A DNA stretch of 64,000 nt from Collimonas sp. OK607. Its GTDB lineage: Bacteria; Pseudomonadota; Gammaproteobacteria; Burkholderiales; Burkholderiaceae_D. How positions within the stretch are numbered: position 1 is the first letter of the stretch; every line of letters starts with the position of its first letter. Under the pieces are notes generated by a model. The model did not search any database, was not told the DNA's origin, and worked only from the letters and a program-made list of their open reading frames with translations. Made by a program: the position numbers and the translations under genes. Of this stretch, positions 8,489-16,322 are shown piece after piece. The DNA lies in NCBI RefSeq assembly GCF_900111995.1, contig NZ_FOKF01000019.1, forward strand, positions 1-64,000. Reading direction: 5' to 3'.

Positions 8489-9751
8489 ATGCAAAAAATT
8501 AAAACCGTCCTATCTGTTTTTTTGTTGTTTGGCTGCGCGTTATTGCTCGCGGGGTGTGCATCTTTATCCACATCGATTTCGCAATTCGAAGGTGGCAACT
8601 ATGTCGCCAGCGTAAAGTCGACACTCGTCTATCTCGATGAAAAATACAAGAAAGCGGATTACGACGATAGCGATGAAAGAAATGGCATCCGCGAACGCAT
8701 GCGGATTATTGAAAGCAACTACGAAACCGCAATCAACAGCGCCAACCCTCTGGAGTACGACAAGAAAATAGCTGCCTGTTCGGCCTTGCTGGAAATCAGG
8801 ACCATGCTGGCCGAAAGGCGCTATTACGCAAGGTATACCGATTTGCCGGATCGCTATTCCGATGCGGTATTGCGGGAAAAACTGGCCGGGCAGTACTACC
8901 TGAAAGCTACGTCTGCCGTTGTCTACAAGGATGACCGCCAGGCAGCCATCAGCTTCGCAGCCGCTGCCGATGTTTATCAAAAGTACGGCGACTATAAAGA
9001 CGCCAGGAAGCAAGCCGGAAAATATAAATTTGCAGCTGATAACAAGGACGCTGCAGCGTATTACCAGCAAGGGCAGGATCTGGTAGCGCGCAATGCGCAA
9101 CGCAGCAGAGCCATGTATCGCGACGCCAGCCAGGCTTTTTATAACGCCTCTGACGTGTACCGCGATCACGGTGCTTATAAGGATGCGCAGCCGTTGTCGG
9201 AAAAATATCACGCCATGGGTACTGTCGTGCTGCAAATCAGCAGCAACGAACCGGAGGGCGATATCACCAGAAGCGTGCTGGGATTGTTTGATCTCGGTTT
9301 CACCCGGTTTCAATATCAAGGCGGCGCCAAAGCCGACCTAGGCATGTATCTGAATACCTCCTACATATACTACCCACCCAAATCCAGGCAATACGTAGAG
9401 GCGATGAGCGAAAACGTCGAATTCAAGAAACAGGACGGCTCGACGGCGGTGCGCACCTATCGTTTCAACCGTAAAGTCGTGGAGGAAGTAAATTCGATGC
9501 AGATCGTGCTGGATCTGTCCGTCACCAGGGCGCCGCCCCTTGATCTGCGTTATGACGAAGTTGCCGAAAGCCGCCGCACCACCATCAGCTACTATGGCGA
9601 CGTACCGGGTAACGGCCGCTATGGCTATCGAACCGAAGGTTATCTGATGGACCGGGATCAACTTTGGCGCGCGGCGCAAGCACAGTTGATCAACCGCCTC
9701 AACGGTGACAACCGGATCAGGATGATTCAGGACGACATACGGAATTTCTAG
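8489..9751 (+). CDS. Lipoprotein with helical repeat region, unknown function
   Basis: A 420-residue predicted lipoprotein. The signal peptide (residues 1-20) ends in lipobox LAGC, giving lipid-modified Cys. Residues about 120-240 hold several short A/Y-rich helical repeats (YLKATSAVVYKDDRQAAISFAAAADVYQKYGDYKDARK and similar), like TPR or Sel1-type pairs with a recurring Y.DYKDA motif. The C-terminal half (about 250-420) is beta-rich. The start at 8489 follows ACAGGGAAAAG; an upstream ATG at 8393 would hide the signal peptide. Probably an envelope assembly or surface lipoprotein. Confidence 0.75.
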   Translation: MQKIKTVLSVFLLFGCALLLAGCASLSTSISQFEGGNYVASVKSTLVYLDEKYKKADYDDSDERNGIRERMRIIESNYETAINSANPLEYDKKIAACSALLEIRTMLAERRYYARYTDLPDRYSDAVLREKLAGQYYLKATSAVVYKDDRQAAISFAAAADVYQKYGDYKDARKQAGKYKFAADNKDAAAYYQQGQDLVARNAQRSRAMYRDASQAFYNASDVYRDHGAYKDAQPLSEKYHAMGTVVLQISSNEPEGDITRSVLGLFDLGFTRFQYQGGAKADLGMYLNTSYIYYPPKSRQYVEAMSENVEFKKQDGSTAVRTYRFNRKVVEEVNSMQIVLDLSVTRAPPLDLRYDEVAESRRTTISYYGDVPGNGRYGYRTEGYLMDRDQLWRAAQAQLINRLNGDNRIRMIQDDIRNF

Positions 9752-9808
9752 GCACAATTTTCAGAGACAATCGCGGTAGAAAAATTCTCAAGCCATCCTG
9801 CTAAACTA

Positions 9809-9839
9809 ACGGATTGCTGTCAGTGCAATCCGTTTTTTT
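9809..9839 (+). terminator. Intrinsic terminator after lipoprotein gene
   Basis: ACGGATTGC and GCAATCCGT pair perfectly around a 7-base loop, followed by seven T. Confidence 0.8.
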
Positions 9840-9865
9840 CGATTTTTTATCTCAGATATTCACCT

Positions 9866-10813
9866 ATGACTTCGATTCGCGGGCCTTCCTTCCAGTTAGT
9901 CGACCAGATCGATGCCGAGCAGCTGCAACGCGAGGGCGGTTTCGGCGACCGTAACCGGCCTTTGCTGGTCAAGGGCGCGCTGCGTAACTGGCCGGCCCAG
10001 AAAAGCTGGTCGTTCGAGCAGATGGCGGCGCTGCGCCACAAGGATGGTTCTGAACCGCAGGTGAAATTCCAGAACGGCCTGGTGGAACAGGGGCAGACCC
10101 GGCATCGGCCGGTGATGCCGGTCAGCCCTTATCTGCAAGAGCTGGCGACGCTGGGCCGGCAAGGCCTGCCGGACGACGTTGGCTTGCTGCCAGACCGGCG
10201 CCGTCATCAACTGGCGGCCGGTGAGCGATTTTTTCTCGACTGGTCGCACATGCAATCGTTTCAACCAGATCGCATGTATCTGGCGCAATGGAATATCCTT
10301 GATGAATTCCCCGCGCTGCGCCATGACTTTTCGATTAAGGATCTGTGGCCGGGTCTGCGCTGGACCTGGGAGTATGTCTTCATGGGCCCGGCAAATACGG
10401 TGACCGGCCTGCACTACGATTTTCCGAATAACTGGTTTTGCCAGGTACGCGGCAGCAAGGAATTCATCCTGTTCCCGCCGGAACAAACGCCGCACATGTG
10501 TATTTCCGAGAAATACGACTGGGGTGCGATCCTGAGCGATATCAATATCTCTCGCCTCGACCAACAGCCGGACCAGCTCAAGGAATTTGAAAAGACGCAA
10601 GGCTTATATGCGCGGGTGGAGGCGGGCGATGCACTGTTCATTCCCAAACGCACCTGGCACGCGGTGGTGGCGCTGGAGCCGTCGATCAGCCTGGGCGTGT
10701 TTGGCCTGACCGCGCCCGAAGTGTTGTTTGGCGGCGTACCGAACGAGATTAAAAACGTTTTCCACAAAATGCATTTGTACCGCTGGGGCAACTGCACTTG
10801 TCATAAATTCTAG
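9866..10813 (+). CDS. Cupin-like / JmjC-fold Fe(II) 2-oxoglutarate oxygenase-like protein
   Basis: A 315-residue protein of the cupin-like (FIH/JmjC) group. The iron-binding HxD is visible in GLHYDFPNNWFCQV and the distal His in KRTWHAVVALEP. The segment GSKEFILFPPEQ is typical of the 2-oxoglutarate-binding strand region. The N-terminus contains the family motif RPLLVKGALRNWPA. Such enzymes hydroxylate protein side chains or small molecules; no substrate is evident. It has its own upstream terminator and appears monocistronic. Confidence 0.82.
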   Translation: MTSIRGPSFQLVDQIDAEQLQREGGFGDRNRPLLVKGALRNWPAQKSWSFEQMAALRHKDGSEPQVKFQNGLVEQGQTRHRPVMPVSPYLQELATLGRQGLPDDVGLLPDRRRHQLAAGERFFLDWSHMQSFQPDRMYLAQWNILDEFPALRHDFSIKDLWPGLRWTWEYVFMGPANTVTGLHYDFPNNWFCQVRGSKEFILFPPEQTPHMCISEKYDWGAILSDINISRLDQQPDQLKEFEKTQGLYARVEAGDALFIPKRTWHAVVALEPSISLGVFGLTAPEVLFGGVPNEIKNVFHKMHLYRWGNCTCHKF

Positions 10814-10942
10814 CCTGCTTATCTAGCCTGTTTAGCCGCCCTGGCACGGCGTCGCCCGAACTGAAAAAATGGAGGCTGCGCTCAAGCGCGAGGAAGAATG
10901 ATGGTCTAAGATAGTCGCATACAAAAAAAGACGGAGACCTTC

Positions 10943-11398
10943 ATGAACCAGCATTCGCAACCGGCAGCGGGCCGTTCTATAGACACGCTGCTGGACAAAT
11001 ACTCTGAAAGCCATCTGAATCCGGTGAATGAAGTGATCCATTTCATTTGCGTGCCGGTGATCGTTTTCACGTTGTTGGGTTTGCTGTGGGTGATCCATCC
11101 CTGGGTGGCGCTGGCGGCTGCGCTGGCCGCCATGTTTTACTATTTTTCACTGTCGACGCCGCTGGCAATCGGCATGTTGCTGATGTCGGGCGCGATGCTG
11201 GCGTTGCTCTATATCTTGCCGCCGGGCCTGGTGCTGCCGCTCTCGGTCAGCGTGTTTGTAATCGCCTGGATTGGGCAGTTTATCGGGCACAAGATCGAGG
11301 GTAAGAAGCCGTCGTTCTTTGACGATTTGCGCTTCCTGCTGATCGGCCCGTTGTTTGTCCTGGGCTTCTTGTATCGACGCCTGCATATCTCCTATTGA
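10943..11398 (+). CDS. Mpo1-like (DUF962) membrane protein
   Basis: A 151-residue DUF962/Mpo1 protein. It has the conserved opening LDKYSESHLNPVNEVIHFICVPVIV, the metal-binding His in NEVIHFICVP, and IGQFIGHKIEGKKPSFFDDL with the second His set. About four membrane spans separate these. Yeast Mpo1 is an Fe(II)-dependent dioxygenase of 2-hydroxy fatty acid oxidation; bacterial members are assumed similar. The stop codon overlaps an ATG of the panE-like reading frame, so the two may be co-translated. Confidence 0.85.
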   Translation: MNQHSQPAAGRSIDTLLDKYSESHLNPVNEVIHFICVPVIVFTLLGLLWVIHPWVALAAALAAMFYYFSLSTPLAIGMLLMSGAMLALLYILPPGLVLPLSVSVFVIAWIGQFIGHKIEGKKPSFFDDLRFLLIGPLFVLGFLYRRLHISY

Positions 11399-11424
11399 TG
11401 GCCGGCGATGTACAAAATGATGCA

Positions 11425-12426
11425 ATGAAAATCGCCGTTTTCGGCGCCGGTTCGATCGGTGTTTATATCGGCGCGTCGCTGCTGGCTGCGGGCGCCGATG
11501 TGGTGCTGGTAGGGCGGCCCCGCATGGGGCGCCAGATTGCCAGCCAGGGCGTGCTGCTGAGCGATCTGGAAGGTCGTCGGCAACACCTAGAGGGCGAGCA
11601 TGTGCCGTATCAGGAAAGTGCCGCCGCGTTGGCCGAGGCCGATCTGATCCTGGTTACCGTCAAGAGTGCCGATAGTGCCGCTGCGGCGAGCGCCATTGCA
11701 GAACATGCCAAGCCGTCGGCGCTGATCGTCAGTTTGCAAAATGGCGTTGGCAATGTCGATACCTTGCGCGGTCTGATGCCCGGCTGGCAGGTGCTGGCGG
11801 CCATGGTGCCGTTCAATGTGGTGCAGATGGAAGGCAATCGTTTTCATCGCGCCAGCGGCGGTGAGTTGATGATTGAGACATGCGCCGCGCTGGAACCCTG
11901 GCTGGCGTTCTTTCGCCAGGCCCATTTGCCGCTGCAGCAATGCGAGGATTTCGCGGCAATCCAGTGGGGCAAGCTGTTGTTGAATTTGAATAACGCAGTG
12001 AATGCGCTGTCCGGCCTGGCGCTCAAGAGCCAGTTGTCGCAGAGGGCCTACCGACGTTGCCTGGCCTTGCTGATTGCAGAGGCATTGGATGTGCTGCGCA
12101 CCGCCGGAATCCGGCCAGCCAGGATCGCCAAGGTCGGGCCGCAACTGCTGCCGGTCATATTGCGTTTACCTGATGTACTTTTCAAGCGAATTGCAGCGAC
12201 CATGCTGAAAATAGATCCCGAGGCGCGCTCATCCATGTGGCAAGACTTGCAAGCAGGGCGCTTGACGGAAGTGGATTATTTGAACGGTGCAATTGTCCGC
12301 CTGGCCGAATCGCTGGCACGCGACGCGCCCGCCAACCGGCGCGTAACAACGCTGATCCACGCCGCCGAACAGGGCAACCTGCAACTCTGGTCCGGCGCGG
12401 CGCTGTACCGGGCCTTAAGCGACTGA
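11425..12426 (+). CDS. panE: 2-dehydropantoate 2-reductase (ketopantoate reductase)
   Basis: A 333-residue member of the ApbA/PanE family, the NADPH-dependent reductase that makes pantoate for coenzyme A. The Rossmann motif MKIAVFGAGSIGVYIG is at the N-terminus. SLQNGVGN and WGKLLLNLNNAVNALSG are the family's central motifs, including the catalytic Lys region. EVDYLNGAIVRLA near the C-terminus is also conserved. I chose ATG 11425 because the family starts directly with MKIAVFGAG; an ATG at 11398 overlapping the Mpo1-like stop is also possible. Some homologues act on other 2-oxo acids. Confidence 0.85.
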   Translation: MKIAVFGAGSIGVYIGASLLAAGADVVLVGRPRMGRQIASQGVLLSDLEGRRQHLEGEHVPYQESAAALAEADLILVTVKSADSAAAASAIAEHAKPSALIVSLQNGVGNVDTLRGLMPGWQVLAAMVPFNVVQMEGNRFHRASGGELMIETCAALEPWLAFFRQAHLPLQQCEDFAAIQWGKLLLNLNNAVNALSGLALKSQLSQRAYRRCLALLIAEALDVLRTAGIRPARIAKVGPQLLPVILRLPDVLFKRIAATMLKIDPEARSSMWQDLQAGRLTEVDYLNGAIVRLAESLARDAPANRRVTTLIHAAEQGNLQLWSGAALYRALSD

Positions 12427-12503
12427 CTAAGAAGTTATTCGAAATGCCGTTGGCAATACCGAAGTTTTTTTACGGTAAATACGAAGAGAAGTACGAACTA
12501 ACC

Positions 12504-12555
12504 GGGGGCAGAGTGAACTTTCGCAGGCCCTATCGCGAAACTTCACTCTGCCCCC
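12504..12555. repeat. REP-like inverted repeat
   Basis: GGGGGCAGAGTGAA (12504-12517) is answered by its exact complement TTCACTCTGCCCCC (12542-12555), with an inner TTTCGC / GCGAAA pair. GGGGnCAGAGTnAA palindromes of this kind are known REP elements mobilised by RAYT transposases. No transposase is in this window. Confidence 0.6.
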
Positions 12556-12702
12556 GCTTAGTGGACCACGGAGCAGAAGCAGTAAAACCTAAAGAAGCAA
12601 ACAAGCGATAAGTGAACTGCCTTGCTCCGCCTCCACATCACTACGTTATCGATTCGCGTCAGAGATCGTCCTTGCTGATAAATTTATTACGAAAGGTCTG
12701 AT

Positions 12703-12963
12703 ATGAAGAAGCTTCTAGGCTTGCTGACGCTATCACTTGCATTCTCCTCTTTGGCTCAAGCGCAAAGCGAACCGATGCCGCGACCATACACGGGAGCAGT
12801 GCTGGAAGGGCATCCCGACGCCAAAAACGATCGGCATCCAGAATCGTTTTACGGTGGAGGTAATCACAACATGGGAACGCACAGCGTGATGCGTTGCAAG
12901 GATGGCACGATGCACAAGGCGCGTGCCGATGCATGCCGCGGTCATGATCACGAGCCAAAATGA
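12703..12963 (+). CDS. Small secreted protein, unknown function
   Basis: An 86-residue protein with a clear Sec signal peptide (MKKLLGLLTLSLAFSSLAQAQ, cleavage near residue 20). The mature part is short, polar and His-rich, with HPDAKNDRHPESFYGGGNHNMGTHSVMRCKDGTMHKA and two Cys. This composition resembles small periplasmic proteins sometimes labelled DUF3761-like, where a Cys pair forms a disulphide. I do not claim a function. It is monocistronic, with a terminator about 190 bases downstream. Confidence 0.7.
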   Translation: MKKLLGLLTLSLAFSSLAQAQSEPMPRPYTGAVLEGHPDAKNDRHPESFYGGGNHNMGTHSVMRCKDGTMHKARADACRGHDHEPK

Positions 12964-13154
12964 AAACTCGCTTTACTGACAAACGCATTCTCAGATTTGC
13001 AGGCACGTTCGTCGAGAAATACTACAGGCGATAAGCACACGGCCAAGATATATAAATATTGAATATCTGTTATCAGTTAAATAAAGCAGACATGCATGCT
13101 GCGTCGCCATATAGTTACACCTGTCTCCTCCAACACCTCCTAAGGTTTGGATTC

Positions 13155-13188
13155 AGCCCGCAACCGCAAGGTGAGCGGGCTTTTTTTT
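13155..13188 (+). terminator. Intrinsic terminator
   Basis: AGCCCGC and GCGGGCT pair across a 13-base loop and run into eight T. It is preceded by a CU-rich stretch with CTCCTCC and CACCTCCT, which resembles the 16S anti-Shine-Dalgarno end. Confidence 0.75.
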
Positions 13189-13267
13189 GCCTGTACAAAT
13201 CGCGTATCGGCTAATTGCACTTATCCAGGAGGGAATTTGATCCTGCTGCGAGCATCGTTTAAAAAAC

Positions 13268-13339
13268 GATATAAATCAATGGCTTGGATTTTTTACTGTG
13301 GAGTTATCAACAGGCTTGCGCACATTTTCTGTGGGTAAC
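13268..13339. repeat. Dispersed intergenic repeat with DnaA-box-like words, copy 3
   Basis: The most diverged of the three copies. GAGTTATCAACAGG and TTTCTGTGGGTAACTT are conserved, while the left part has drifted. It lies in the gene-poor stretch 12964-13429. Confidence 0.6.
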
Positions 13340-13373
13340 TTGGCAGTGGAGCGTAAAAAACTGTTTCGCGGGC

Positions 13374-13400
13374 AAAAAAAAGCCCCGCAAGCGGCGGGGC
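13374..13400 (-). terminator. Intrinsic terminator for the leftward small gene
   Basis: Read on the minus strand, GCCCCGC-CGCTT-GCGGGGC is followed by eight T. It lies 30 bases after the stop codon of the small gene at 13430-13609, which supports that gene being real. Confidence 0.75.
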
Positions 13401-13429
13401 TGGTGAGCGGTTCTTGCTGCGGTCCGTTT

Positions 13430-13609
13430 TCAGAAGCGCAGGTAACAGTCACTCATTCCTTCGTAAGGGGCGATCCAGGCACCCAGCAGCTTGTCCAGCA
13501 GACCGGGCTGCGACTTGGTCAGGTTCTTGTCATGGGAATGCATATCAGCGCGCGCCTGTGCTTGCATCGAAAGTGTTGACAGCGGCAGTGGAGGTGAGAT
13601 GCTAGACAT
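13430..13609 (-). CDS. Small hypothetical protein (59 aa)
   Basis: A 59-residue open frame, MSSISPPLPL... ending GMSDCYLRF. It is supported by AAAGGGAA before the ATG and a strong intrinsic terminator 30 bases after the stop. The centre is polar and His/Asp-rich (MHSHDKNLTKSQ); the second half (LLDKLLGAWIAPYEG) could be an amphipathic helix. No signal peptide or known motif. I do not recognise the family. Confidence 0.5.
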   Translation of the reverse strand: MSSISPPLPLSTLSMQAQARADMHSHDKNLTKSQPGLLDKLLGAWIAPYEGMSDCYLRF

Positions 13610-13891
13610 GATATTCCCTTTCAGTTGATCGTTTATGTTGCAATGCAGTATATGTAATCTGGAATGACTAATCCAATTTCGCTTTCACATACACGTCATA
13701 CGATTCATGAATATCAAGTCGATCCTCTTATGCGACTGCACTCGTATGTCGGCACCGCATAAGCATATAGCTCACATATTGGCAGCTGACAATTTTCGTG
13801 CTGTAATGCATCAGGCCGCATAATTGTTAATTAATGTTGTAATTGATGCGGTAACTAAAGCGGTAACCCCAATGTGGAAACGGAGAAAATC

Positions 13892-14188
13892 ATGAAAAAA
13901 CTGACAGGTCTTGCATTGCTCGCTTGCTGCTTTATTTTTAACCCGGCCTTTGCCGCAAATTCGCAGCAAGGCAAAATGGCATCGTGCAACAAGGATGCAA
14001 CCGGTAAAACCGGGGATGACCGCAAAGCGTTCATGAAGGATTGCCTGAGCGCGAAACCGGCTGCCGCTCCTGCCGCCCCAATGACACAGCAAGAGAAAAT
14101 GAAATCCTGTAATGCCAACGCCACCGATAAAAAGGGCGACGACCGCAAGGCATTCATGAAGCAATGCTTGTCAAAACCTAAAGCATAA
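13892..14188 (+). CDS. PsiF-repeat periplasmic protein
   Basis: A 98-residue secreted protein. After a signal peptide ending at about residue 22 (FNPAFAAN) there are two PsiF repeats, each of the form Q..KM.SCN..A..K.GDDRKAFMK.CL. The first is at residues about 25-55 and the second at about 70-95, joined by a P/A-rich linker. PsiF of E. coli is a phosphate-starvation-inducible periplasmic protein of unknown role. GGAG precedes the ATG; an upstream in-frame ATG at 13874 is less likely. Confidence 0.88.
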   Translation: MKKLTGLALLACCFIFNPAFAANSQQGKMASCNKDATGKTGDDRKAFMKDCLSAKPAAAPAAPMTQQEKMKSCNANATDKKGDDRKAFMKQCLSKPKA

Positions 14189-14220
14189 GAAAATCCTGCG
14201 GCACATCGTTGCCGTAGCCA

Positions 14221-14248
14221 AAAGCCCCGTCTCAGTCGGGGCTTTTTT
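14221..14248 (+). terminator. Intrinsic terminator after psiF-like gene
   Basis: AAAGCCCCG-TCTCAGT-CGGGGCTTTTTT, a 9-bp stem with a T run. Confidence 0.85.
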
Positions 14249-14338
14249 CATTTTGTTACCAAATTGCATACTCGCTACCGGAATTAATGTTTACTATGCA
14301 GAGTCGAAACAAAGCTCGCACTCTATAAGGAAATTCAC

Positions 14339-14764
14339 ATGAAAAAATTAGCGCTCACCCTTACTCTGGGGCTGGCTTGCGTCGTGGCACAGGCTGCAGC
14401 TGACTGGCAACCGGTCGGATCCAGCGATACCGCCGAGCTCAAGCTGGACCAGGCATCGATCAAGGAAAACAAAGGTATCCGGGAAGCCTGGTCGATGTGG
14501 AATTTCAAGGAACCGCGCAAGAACGATGGCGACGCTAAAGTATTGCCGACCTTCCAGTCGTATCAGGATTTCACTTTATACGATTGCAAAGCCAAGACTG
14601 TGCGACTGACGAAAGAGATTCTGTTTGCCGGGCTTGACGGCGCCGGCGCCAAGGTGGATCACAGCGACGCCTTGAAAAACTCGACTTATGTCAAACCGGC
14701 GGCCGATTCGATCGCCGAGGTCATGATGAATTTCGTTTGCGCATTCCCTATCGCTGCCAAGTAA
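14339..14764 (+). CDS. Surface-adhesin E-like exported protein
   Basis: A 141-residue protein with a Sec signal peptide (MKKLALTLTLGLACVVAQAAA). The mature domain matches the surface-adhesin E family pattern: WQPVG..D.aE..LD..SI....G.r.aW.mw.f, a central Tyr/Asp/Cys strand DFTLYDCKAKTVRL, and a C-terminal FVCAFP with the second Cys. In Haemophilus, protein E binds host plasma components; in environmental betaproteobacteria it is simply a periplasmic or surface protein of unknown use. It is the last host gene before the prophage. Confidence 0.78.
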   Translation: MKKLALTLTLGLACVVAQAAADWQPVGSSDTAELKLDQASIKENKGIREAWSMWNFKEPRKNDGDAKVLPTFQSYQDFTLYDCKAKTVRLTKEILFAGLDGAGAKVDHSDALKNSTYVKPAADSIAEVMMNFVCAFPIAAK

Positions 14765-14780
14765 CTGCAGCATCAAATCA

Positions 14781-14812
14781 GCAGCATAGCGGACTTTGGT
14801 CCGCTATGCTGC
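14781..14812 (+). terminator. Hairpin downstream of adhesin E-like gene
   Basis: A perfect 14-bp stem, GCAGCATAGCGGAC with its complement, loop TTTG. It lacks a clean T run, so it may act as a weak terminator or an mRNA 3' end stabiliser. Confidence 0.55.
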
Positions 14813-14931
14813 ACCAGTCTTTGCTATACTCTCGCCCAGACTGTCGGAGCTGATCTCCGCACACCTGATTGATATGGAATGTTGTGAAAGCCTTGCGTCA
14901 GTATTGCAAGCGCTGCATTCCTGTTCCAGTC

Positions 14932-14945
14932 CTCGCCATAGTTCA
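14932..14945 (+). other. attL core of the prophage
   Basis: CTCGCCATAGTTCA here is identical to the first 14 bases of the tRNA-Arg gene at 56870-56883. It lies in the 356-base gene-free stretch between the last host gene and the first prophage gene. An arm-type repeat follows 52 bases to the right. Confidence 0.72.
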
Positions 14946-14997
14946 CGGCGTGGAATGAGACTGAAACCCCGCACCAGTTCTGCCTCTCACTATTTGC

Positions 14998-15019
14998 TGT
15001 AGCAAATACGTAGCACTCA
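14998..15019 (+). repeat. Integrase arm-type site, left end
   Basis: Contains GTAGCA twice with 11-base spacing. It matches the segment at 56716-56737 at 18 of 22 positions, in the same orientation. In attP this would lie about 50 bases on one side of the core. Confidence 0.5.
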
Positions 15020-15120
15020 CGTTTAGTGAGCGCGGATATGATTCCCCATAGTCTCTGAATGCTCAACGCTGAAAAATCCACCCATTGCGCATGGGTGTTT
15101 CCGCCACTTCTACGGGGGCG

Positions 15121-15774
15121 TTAATATTTGGTGGCTTGGGAGGTTTTATCACCGATACGGAATTTTTCGCCGTGGTCGCCGATCAAGGCGCGTAATTCTT
15201 CGATAGAAATGCCGCTGGCCTCATGCAATCGAACTAACAACGTTGCGCCTACCTTCCTACGTCCACGGCGAATGTTGCTAATCTCTGGGGGGCTAATTCC
15301 CATCAGGCGACACAGTGCTACATCATTCTTCAATCGCAATTTATTGATCACTGCATCAATCAATTGGTTAGCGCCGTAGGGCACCAAGTCTTCAAGCTTT
15401 TCCTCCGCGTCTATGGGGGCGCTAATCTTTATTGGCTTGAGAGCTTTATCGTCGATACGGAATTTTTCGCCATAATCGCCCATCAAGGCGCGTAATTCTT
15501 TGATGGAAATACCGCTGGCCTCATGTATTACGATGAGCAGTGGCGCACTTACCGGGATTCGACGATGACGAATTTTACTAATTATTGGTGGTGAAATTTC
15601 GAGCAGACGGCACAGTTCGGCATCGTTGCTCAAGTGAAATTTTTCAATGAGAGCATCAAGCAATCGATTAGGGTCGTAGGTCAACCCTAGCTTCGCCAGA
15701 GTCACCTGCTCATCGATTTTTTTGCCCTTGGGATTATATGCGGAAGTTTTGGTGGTCACTATTATCAGAAACAA
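15121..15774 (-). CDS. Helix-turn-helix protein with internal duplication
   Basis: A 217-residue protein made of two homologous halves (residues about 25-120 and 125-212), each with a HTH-like core. The shared patterns are NxLxDAxIxKxxLxNDxxLCRLxxISPPxISxIRxxRxxV and LHEASGISIxELRALxGDxGEKFRI. The duplication is also clear in the DNA, so it is a tandem gene-internal duplication. Single-unit relatives are small phage or plasmid regulators. It lies nearest attL and reads towards it. Role unknown; a regulator is the reasonable guess. Confidence 0.7.
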   Translation of the reverse strand: MFLIIVTTKTSAYNPKGKKIDEQVTLAKLGLTYDPNRLLDALIEKFHLSNDAELCRLLEISPPIISKIRHRRIPVSAPLLIVIHEASGISIKELRALMGDYGEKFRIDDKALKPIKISAPIDAEEKLEDLVPYGANQLIDAVINKLRLKNDVALCRLMGISPPEISNIRRGRRKVGATLLVRLHEASGISIEELRALIGDHGEKFRIGDKTSQATKY

Positions 15775-15906
15775 AGATGCTATAAATTAACGCAGCAGCA
15801 TAAGCCTCAGTGGCTAATGTCACATGGCGATTCGTAATAAATTCCAAAGGCGTCGGTACAAATGCGACATCGCAATTGAGATTTCTCAATCCATTTAGCG
15901 GCTCTG

Positions 15907-16119
15907 CTATCCGCAGCACCCACGCTGCTGCTGAATCGGTGGACACTTCGCCGAACCGAACGAACAAAACACACAGCAGTCGCCGGGATTCGCCCGCAGT
16001 AACGTCTTGCATTTTCCGCACTCATAGTAGAACTGGCACGCGTCCGTGGGCATGGTTTCCCGCTTGGAAAAGCCGCAATGCGGACAGGTTAGAACGGATT
16101 CAAGAACGACAGCGCTCAT
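15907..16119 (-). CDS. GDCCVxC-domain mercury-associated protein
   Basis: A 70-residue Cys-rich protein. An N-terminal zinc-ribbon-like part (LTCPHCGFSK ... FYYECGKCKTLLRANPG) is followed by GDCCVFCSFGSAKCPPIQ and a terminal CC. This is the GDCCVxC family, found next to mer genes, in which some members carry selenocysteine; here all are Cys. It probably binds Hg(II) or passes it on. The start at 16119 overlaps the truncated merT stop by 4 bases (ATGA), and both are driven from the merR-divergent promoter. Confidence 0.82.
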   Translation of the reverse strand: MSAVVLESVLTCPHCGFSKRETMPTDACQFYYECGKCKTLLRANPGDCCVFCSFGSAKCPPIQQQRGCCG

Positions 16120-16247
16120 CGTGGCATATCTTCTGCGTAGTGGGCGGATAGAGCCAGTGGCACGAGCGGGCCGACACAGCACGCTGACACGCCGATAGCA
16201 GCCAATACGCCCGCGATCAGCATGTGTTTTCCTGTGATCTGCGCCAT
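16116..16247 (-). CDS. Truncated MerT-like mercuric transport peptide (43 aa)
   Basis: A 43-residue peptide matching only the first transmembrane helix of MerT. It keeps LIAGVLAAIGVSACCVGPLVPLAL and the vicinal Cys pair that takes Hg(II) from MerP. Full MerT has about 116 residues and three helices; the remainder is absent, and the frame stops at TGA inside the start of the next gene. AGGAGG precedes the ATG. It is either a decayed merT or a minimal one-helix partner for the GDCCVxC protein. Position directly under the mer promoter supports expression. Confidence 0.7.
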   Translation of the reverse strand: MAQITGKHMLIAGVLAAIGVSACCVGPLVPLALSAHYAEDMPR

Positions 16248-16280
16248 ACCTGCCTCCTGGACTCTATTTGCCAAAGTGTT

Positions 16281-16312
16281 ACTCTACATCCTGTACCTGA
16301 GTACGGAATCAA
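16281..16312 (-). promoter_or_regulatory. MerR-type promoter and operator
   Basis: On the minus strand, -35 TTGATT (16307-16312) and -10 TAGAGT (16281-16286) are 20 bases apart, the overlong spacing used by MerR activators. Between them lies the dyad CCGTACTCAGGTACAG (16291-16306), nearly the classical mer operator of Tn21/Tn501. It drives the merT-like and GDCCVxC genes; MerR reads away from the other side. Confidence 0.75.
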
Positions 16313-16322
16313 GGAGAATTTG

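Noticed and set aside
13147-13338. 63-residue frame on the + strand
   Set aside because: It runs through an intrinsic terminator and the dispersed repeat; no coding character.
14836-15056. Possible 6S-like structured RNA: promoter-like TATACTCTCGCCC at 14825, 5' segment 14838-14860 pairing with 15032-15054 at about 17 of 23 positions, and internal hairpins.
   Set aside because: The pairing crosses the attL core and the phage arm site, so host and phage sequence would have to form one RNA by chance. The att interpretation explains the interval better. A covariance search for 6S RNA would decide.
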